Made by a program: the position numbers and the translations under genes. From positions 1 through 19,913 of the forward strand of contig JBBDNC010000111.1 in the NCBI GenBank assembly GCA_040877875.1: DNA of 19,913 nucleotides, written 5' to 3'. Numbering within the stretch: the stretch's first letter is position 1; each line of letters opens with the position of its first letter. The notes under the pieces were generated by a model. The model was not told the origin of the DNA. It ran no database searches and saw nothing but the letters and a program-made list of their open reading frames with translations. Below are positions 16,401 to 19,913 of the stretch, one piece after another. This DNA is from JBBDNC01 sp040877875 (GTDB taxonomy: Bacteria > Bacteroidota > Rhodothermia > Balneolales > Balneolaceae).

Positions 16401-16443
16401 CTATCTTGCCAAATTACGCAACCCCAACCCTGACATGGTGTAA
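13408..16443 (+). CDS. actB: ACIII subunit ActB, Tat-exported Fe-S protein with molybdopterin-oxidoreductase-like domain
   Basis: A 1011-residue protein. The N-terminus has the extended Tat signal known from this family: YWKSLKEL and FLHREFPEDAS precede SRRSFLRVMG with twin arginines at 44-45. The hydrophobic stretch ends in FASC with C63, a possible lipidation site. Residues about 75-700 resemble the molybdopterin-oxidoreductase fold, which in ACIII carries no molybdenum. The C-terminal ferredoxin-like domain has cysteine sets C780/783/786/790, C835/838/843/847, C867/873/877 and C922/925/954/958. The total of 15 suits three [4Fe-4S] and one [3Fe-4S] cluster, as described for ACIII. ActB passes electrons from quinol oxidation in ActC to ActA. 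actC starts 30 bp downstream. Confidence 0.95.
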   Translation: MSEDPKQNTYWKSLKELSRNEEYEKFLHREFPEDASEMTDQVSRRSFLRVMGASIALAGFASCRRPVQKIMPYSRMPEDKVLGQPSFYATSMPFQDSLTGLLVENNEGRPTKLEGNDEHPSSGGRTSIYNQAAVLSMYDPDRSRSIRNNGNRVERDDFIAFAAEHFSDRSRNIAFISEANSSPTYNRLKEQALEQFSNARWVTYEPFGEDPSLEGTRLAFGRKLRTLHHFDLANVVISLDDDFMSPQAGKNSVEDAGRLTSRRAVRDPGDSMSRLYCIESNFSITGSYADHRLRLKTSEIETFTYALASRLSQTVEGLDTFSNIENGFSNHEWIERLSAELLNNRGEGILTVGNEHKPAVHAAVAAINQALQNAGNTVTYHEVPYFDEADQREAFQNVVNQMHNGQIDTVVLIGVNPVFNAPSDLDAGGALDNAGTVIHLSDYVDESSVLADWHVNRAHFLEAWGDGFSFSGVRSVIQPQVQPLFGGWSEVEFLQVITTGEWTDGYELVRETWSDSFPNRFENSWRRILHDGLDAANDTFPQANVSLTNDFSARMSPHLSAEPISGIEITIKPDAKLFDGRYANNGWLMELPDPMTKITWDNVALMSPATAEKLGIPVERHLRDKGAEVVRIDTGEEAIEIAAWIQPGHADDSITLTTGYGRSGIGRVADGVGVDTYPLRQTDSPYFCQAEVSTTGRSYEIACVQDHHNMEGRDMIREASMNEYRENPDFASYENVHGYEIPGLEEAHEKNEEHPITLFNPRDYPEHEPQWGMAIDLNACFGCGVCTLACQAENNIPVVGKREVGRRRIMHWIRTDRYFEGGTEDPKAMHQPVPCMHCELAPCEQVCPVAATTHSEDGMNQMTYNRCIGTRYCSNNCPYKVRRFNFFNYSKEYLTTGDDPEIIQMAMNPEVTVRFRGVMEKCTYCVQRVNRAKINAKKETGSPKPADGAVKTACQQACPANAISFGDLTDPDSSVSRAKQNERNYVMLEEINVRPRTSYLAKLRNPNPDMV

Positions 16444-16473
16444 CCCAACGGATTTAATCGTAACAATCAGAAC

Positions 16474-17898
16474 ATGAGTAAAACGTACGAATACGTTCCT
16501 GAGCCAACGCTGGTAAAAGGCGATCACGATTTTAGCAGTATTACAGCGCTGATAACGGATATCAACCTGAGGCCAACTCCCAAAGGCTGGTATATTGCTT
16601 TCGGAATTTCCAATATTCTCCTGTTTATCCTCCTCGGAGCCATTGCCTATCTGGTTTGGGAAGGCACCGGTATATGGGGACTGAATCAGCCCGTCGGATG
16701 GGGGTGGGCGATTATCAACTTTGTCTGGTGGGTAGGGATCGGCCATGCCGGGACACTGATTTCCGCAATTCTGTTTCTGTTCCGCCAGAACTGGCGAACC
16801 GCTATTAACCGGTTTGCCGAAGCCATGACGATTTTTGCCGTGATGTGTGCCGGGATCTTTCCGGCGATTCACGTAGGACGTATTTGGGTCGTCTACTGGA
16901 TGTTCCCGCTTCCCAATCAGATGTCGATGTGGCCCAATTTTACCAGCCCTTTGTTATGGGATGTATTTGCCGTAGGAACCTATTTTACCGTATCCCTGCT
17001 GTTCTGGTATGTAGGGCTTGTTCCCGACCTGGCCACGATTCGCGACCGGATTAAAAGTAAAGCCGGGAAATTGATTTACGGAACCTTTGCCCTTGGCTGG
17101 AGAGGAAGCAACCGTCACTGGTGGACGTATGAGAAATCCTATATGATCCTTGCCGGGCTGGCCACACCCCTGGTACTTTCCGTACACTCCGTTGTCTCCT
17201 TTGACTTCGCGGTATCGGTCATCCCCGGATGGCATTCAACCATTTTCCCTCCTTATTTTGTAGCCGGGGCTATCTTCTCGGGTTTCGCAATGGTCCTCTC
17301 CCTGATGATTGTCTGCCGGAAGATCTACGGACTTGAAGATATTATGACGGTCGATCATATGGAAAAAATGAATATGATCCTCCTTGTGACCGGGATGATG
17401 GTCGGATTTGCCTATTCGATGGAAATGTTTATTGCATGGTACGGAGGCGTTGAATATGAAAAAGCGATCTTTATGAACCGGGCTACCGGACCCTACGCCT
17501 GGGCCTACTGGACGATGGTCTCCTGTAATGTACTGTCTCCGCAGGTCTTCTGGTTTAAAAAACTCAGGCGGCATATCGGGCTGACCTTTGTCATATCCAT
17601 TATCGTAAATATCGGCATGTGGTTTGAAAGATTTGTCATTGTTGTCAGCTCTCTTTCGCAGGACTATCTTCCTTCTTCGTGGGGCTATTACACCCCGACG
17701 ATCTGGGATGTATTGACGTACCTGGGGACCTTCGGACTCTTTTTCACGTTCTTCCTCCTGTTTTTGAGATTTTTACCGATGGTCGCTGTTGCGGAAGTTA
17801 AAAATGTGATGCCGCAGGCCGATCCCCACAACTATGACGAAGACGGCAATTATGTGAAGCCGGTTACCGAAGTCCCTACACCAAAATTAGAATCGTAA
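16474..17898 (+). CDS. actC: ACIII subunit ActC, NrfD/PsrC-like quinol-binding membrane protein
   Basis: A 474-residue polytopic protein with roughly ten transmembrane helices. The first is near residues 39-63 (GWYIAFGISNILLFILLGAI), followed by VWWVGIGHAGTLISAILFLFR, MTIFAVMCAGIFPAIHVGR and further helices to about 440. It belongs to the NrfD/PsrC family and the length fits ActC. In ACIII it forms the quinol oxidation site close to the membrane face under the Fe-S subunit; polar residues in the helices (GIGHAG, HVGR, YSMEMF) are candidates for quinol or proton handling. It lies in the tight part of the operon, with actD starting 12 bp later. ActF is a paralogue, but the order and length identify this one as ActC. 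Confidence 0.94.
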   Translation: MSKTYEYVPEPTLVKGDHDFSSITALITDINLRPTPKGWYIAFGISNILLFILLGAIAYLVWEGTGIWGLNQPVGWGWAIINFVWWVGIGHAGTLISAILFLFRQNWRTAINRFAEAMTIFAVMCAGIFPAIHVGRIWVVYWMFPLPNQMSMWPNFTSPLLWDVFAVGTYFTVSLLFWYVGLVPDLATIRDRIKSKAGKLIYGTFALGWRGSNRHWWTYEKSYMILAGLATPLVLSVHSVVSFDFAVSVIPGWHSTIFPPYFVAGAIFSGFAMVLSLMIVCRKIYGLEDIMTVDHMEKMNMILLVTGMMVGFAYSMEMFIAWYGGVEYEKAIFMNRATGPYAWAYWTMVSCNVLSPQVFWFKKLRRHIGLTFVISIIVNIGMWFERFVIVVSSLSQDYLPSSWGYYTPTIWDVLTYLGTFGLFFTFFLLFLRFLPMVAVAEVKNVMPQADPHNYDEDGNYVKPVTEVPTPKLES

Positions 17899-17910
17899 AG
17901 GGATTGACCT

Positions 17911-18465
17911 ATGAACAGAGATAACAGTCGTAATAACAATTTATTTGGTATTCTTGCCGAATTCCGGAATCCCGGTGAATTACTCAAAGCTGCGGGTATC
18001 GTCAGCAGTAACGGGTACAGCCAATACGATACGTACAGTCCCTTCCCGATTCACGGAATGGACAAGGCCATGAAACTTAAAAAATCAAAACTGGGGTGGA
18101 TCGTTTTCAGTCACGGGATGGTGGGCTGTATCGGGGCCCTGGCCATGATCTACTATATGATGGTATACGATTACCCTCTAAATATCAGCGGCAAAACGCT
18201 TTTTAATGTTCCCGCCTGGATACCGGTCACCTTTGAAGTCACCGTCTTGTTATCCGCGTTCGGAGCCGTATTCGGACTCTTTTATCTTTGCGGTCTCCCC
18301 CGCTTCAACCATCCCCTGTTCAACAGTGATCGTTTCCTGAAAGTTAACGACGACGGATTTTTTATATGTATTGAAGCGGAAGATCCTCAATTTGATTCGG
18401 AAAAAGTTCAAAAACTCCTGAAAGATGCCGGAGCTTCACATATAGAAGAGATTTATAATGATTAA
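17911..18465 (+). CDS. actD: ACIII subunit ActD (DUF3341 membrane protein)
   Basis: A 184-residue DUF3341 protein. A cytoplasmic N-terminal part includes FGILAEFRNPGELLKAAG and YDTYSPFPIHGMDKAM, the conserved start of the family. Two transmembrane helices follow (about 63-87 and about 107-131) separated by a short loop. The C-terminal region ends in FDSEKVQKLLKDAGASHIEEIY, a ferredoxin-fold-like segment common in ActD. ActD is an accessory membrane subunit of alternative complex III without cofactors, packing against ActC. The spacing of 12 bp from actC and 24 bp to actE supports co-transcription. The start ATG at 17911 gives the expected family length. Confidence 0.93.
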   Translation: MNRDNSRNNNLFGILAEFRNPGELLKAAGIVSSNGYSQYDTYSPFPIHGMDKAMKLKKSKLGWIVFSHGMVGCIGALAMIYYMMVYDYPLNISGKTLFNVPAWIPVTFEVTVLLSAFGAVFGLFYLCGLPRFNHPLFNSDRFLKVNDDGFFICIEAEDPQFDSEKVQKLLKDAGASHIEEIYND

Positions 18466-18489
18466 AATTTTAAACGTGATCGGAAATTC

Positions 18490-19482
18490 ATGAGATTGGT
18501 TAATCAACTTACAACGATTCTACTCCTGCTTGTTGCAGCTACGCTGGTTTCGTGCCGGGGACAGGTTTCAGAAAAGCCGCCGGTCCAGTTGCAGCGAAAT
18601 ATGATGCATCAGGATCGTTTTAACGCACAGGATGAAAATACGTTTTTCGAAGACGGACGTGTCATGAGAATGCCGGTAGAAGGCACGGTGGCCCGGGGCC
18701 AGCTCCAGGAAGATATCGGCTATTACCAGGGAGTAAACGAGGATGGCAGTTTTATCGAAGAAAATCCTGTCCCCCTTACAAAAGAACTTTTGTACCGCGG
18801 TCAAGATCGTTATGACATTTATTGTTCGGTCTGTCACGGGGGAACCGGCAGCGGGAATGGAGTGATCATGGAAGGAGGCTACGGGTACGTACCGGCGCCG
18901 ACATATCACCAGGATCGAATCAGAAATATGCCCGACGGGGAACTCTATTCGGCCATCTACAACGGCGTGAGAACGATGCCTTCTTACCGGTCCCAGGTTC
19001 CGGTCAAAGACCGCTGGGCTATCGTAGCCTATATCCGGGCCTTGCAGGAGAGTCAATACCAGCAGGAGGAACAGATGCAGGAATTTGATATTGACCTTGC
19101 CGCCCTTCAGGCTGCCCATGCTCAGGAACAGGAACAACAGGCTGCCCTCGAGGAAGAACGTACGGCGTCAGACGAAGAAGGGGGCGAAGTCAGTGCCGAG
19201 ATCGGGCAGCAGCTATTTACAAGTCAGGGTTGCCAGGCGTGTCACTCGATCGACGGATCCCCCGGAGTGGGCCCTTCACTTGAGGGAGTGTTCGGCGGTG
19301 AAGTTGAATTCACGGATGGATCGACCGCTACGGCCGATGAAGATTATCTTTATAGCTCGATTACCACACCGAGCGAAAGGGTTCCGGCAGGATATTCGCC
19401 GGTCATGCCTCCTTTCAGTCACCTTTCGGACGACCAGATACAATCGCTGATAGAGTATATCAAAACCCTGTCAGATAATTAA
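18490..19482 (+). CDS. actE: ACIII subunit ActE with an extra C-terminal cytochrome c domain (diheme)
   Basis: A 330-residue lipoprotein cytochrome. The signal peptide ends in LVSC with lipid-attachment candidate C22. The first cytochrome c domain (about 95-187) has heme site C112-H116 and probable axial Met163 in RTMPSYR; this corresponds to the ActE described as monoheme in studied complexes. A Gln/Glu-rich linker (about 188-237) leads to a second domain (238-330) with heme site C248-H252 and probable axial Met306 in VMPPF. The second domain resembles the cytochrome c domain fused to caa3-type oxidase subunit II, including DGSTATADEDYL and SDDQIQSLIEYIKTL. It may hand electrons directly to the oxidase. 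The frame is uninterrupted, so the fusion is not a sequencing join visible here. actF starts 35 bp later. Confidence 0.92.
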   Translation: MRLVNQLTTILLLLVAATLVSCRGQVSEKPPVQLQRNMMHQDRFNAQDENTFFEDGRVMRMPVEGTVARGQLQEDIGYYQGVNEDGSFIEENPVPLTKELLYRGQDRYDIYCSVCHGGTGSGNGVIMEGGYGYVPAPTYHQDRIRNMPDGELYSAIYNGVRTMPSYRSQVPVKDRWAIVAYIRALQESQYQQEEQMQEFDIDLAALQAAHAQEQEQQAALEEERTASDEEGGEVSAEIGQQLFTSQGCQACHSIDGSPGVGPSLEGVFGGEVEFTDGSTATADEDYLYSSITTPSERVPAGYSPVMPPFSHLSDDQIQSLIEYIKTLSDN

Positions 19483-19517
19483 TGACCGTTTTTTAAAAAA
19501 ATCCCAGGAATTGATCC

Positions 19518-19913
19518 ATGGCTACAAGCAGTCCACAAATTACGGATCCGGTTGATTTCCCAACCGGAATCAATACATCGAAAACCCTGTTCGGCACCGG
19601 CATTGCAGGTTTAATTGCCAGTGCGGTCGGGTATTTCCTGAACCATGAACAGTTCTTTTTCTCCTACCTGACCAGTTTTACTTTTTTTACCAGTTTTGCC
19701 CTGGGAGCCCTGTTTCTGGTCATGGTCCATCACATCACACGTTCTTCATGGGGAACGGTGATTCGCCGCATCCCTGAAGCTTTTTCCTCCAATCTCTGGA
19801 TCTGGGGACTCTTTCTGATACCGGTTCTCCTGGGCATGCATTCCCTTTATCACTGGACTCATACCGAAGATGTACTGGCCGACCCGATTCTTGCCGGCAA
19901 GATGGGCTACCTG
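19518..19913 (+). CDS. actF: ACIII subunit ActF, NrfD-like membrane protein (3' end beyond window)
   Basis: An open frame of 132 codons begins at ATG 19518 and runs off the window edge without a stop. The predicted product starts MATSSPQITDPVDFP and shows hydrophobic segments near residues 23-42, 50-70 and 93-112, the last starting NLWIWGLFLIPVLLGM. The histidine-containing segment VMVHHITRSSWG and the following helix resemble ActF, the second, shorter NrfD-like subunit of alternative complex III. Its position after actE completes the canonical A-F order. A weak AGGAA sequence precedes the start by about eight bases. Only the first third or so is visible, so full length and integrity cannot be judged. 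Confidence 0.88.
   Translation, partial: MATSSPQITDPVDFPTGINTSKTLFGTGIAGLIASAVGYFLNHEQFFFSYLTSFTFFTSFALGALFLVMVHHITRSSWGTVIRRIPEAFSSNLWIWGLFLIPVLLGMHSLYHWTHTEDVLADPILAGKMGYL

Noticed and set aside
1..19913. tRNA, rRNA, transposase or defence-system genes
   Set aside because: Scanning the intergenic regions and predicted proteins by eye gave no cloverleaf, rRNA-like stretch, transposase or recognised defence domain.

Overview
The window looks like a chromosomal segment of a respiratory, probably aerobic member of the FCB group, most likely Balneolota/Rhodothermota or a close Bacteroidota relative. The reasons are an alternative complex III (ACIII, act) operon of the type known from Rhodothermus and Flavobacterium, few clear Shine-Dalgarno sequences, a possible TAnnTTTG promoter box, and mid-range base composition. 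The phylum is inferred from gene content and style, not from a marker-gene comparison.

Layout. (1) 1-6853, plus strand: the end of an interspersed palindromic element, then a RodZ-like membrane-anchored HTH protein, ligA (NAD-dependent DNA ligase), a PgpH-type 7TM-HD phosphohydrolase and a XerD-like recombinase; these are cell-envelope and chromosome-maintenance genes. (2) 6854-7398: a gene-free stretch with a nested palindrome cluster followed by a full copy of the interspersed element. (3) 7399-8460 mtnA (methionine salvage), convergent with a minus-strand pair: a YciO/Sua5-type protein and a 6-phosphofructokinase. (4) 10303-10699: a divergent intergenic region with a perfect 14-bp palindrome and a third copy of the interspersed element. 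(5) A UPF0173 metal-dependent hydrolase (+), convergent with a DUF420 membrane protein (-). (6) 12003-12533: a long leader with no convincing gene. (7) 12534-19913: actA, actB, actC, actD, actE and the start of actF, which runs off the window.

The act genes encode a quinol:electron-acceptor oxidoreductase that replaces cytochrome bc1. Quinol is oxidised at the NrfD-like membrane subunits ActC/ActF, electrons pass through the Fe-S clusters of ActB and the pentaheme ActA, and they leave through the c-type cytochrome ActE towards a terminal oxidase. Here ActE carries a second, C-terminal cytochrome c domain resembling the one on caa3-oxidase subunit II. The DUF420 protein just upstream belongs to a family that includes oxidase-assembly factors, so it may be part of the same respiratory theme.

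The least ordinary content is non-coding. A roughly 142-bp, near-palindromic element occurs three times in the same orientation, each time 29-100 bp upstream of a plus-strand start codon. The two full copies keep an internal stem through compensatory base changes. I see no transposase, CRISPR array, tRNA, rRNA or recognisable defence system in the window.
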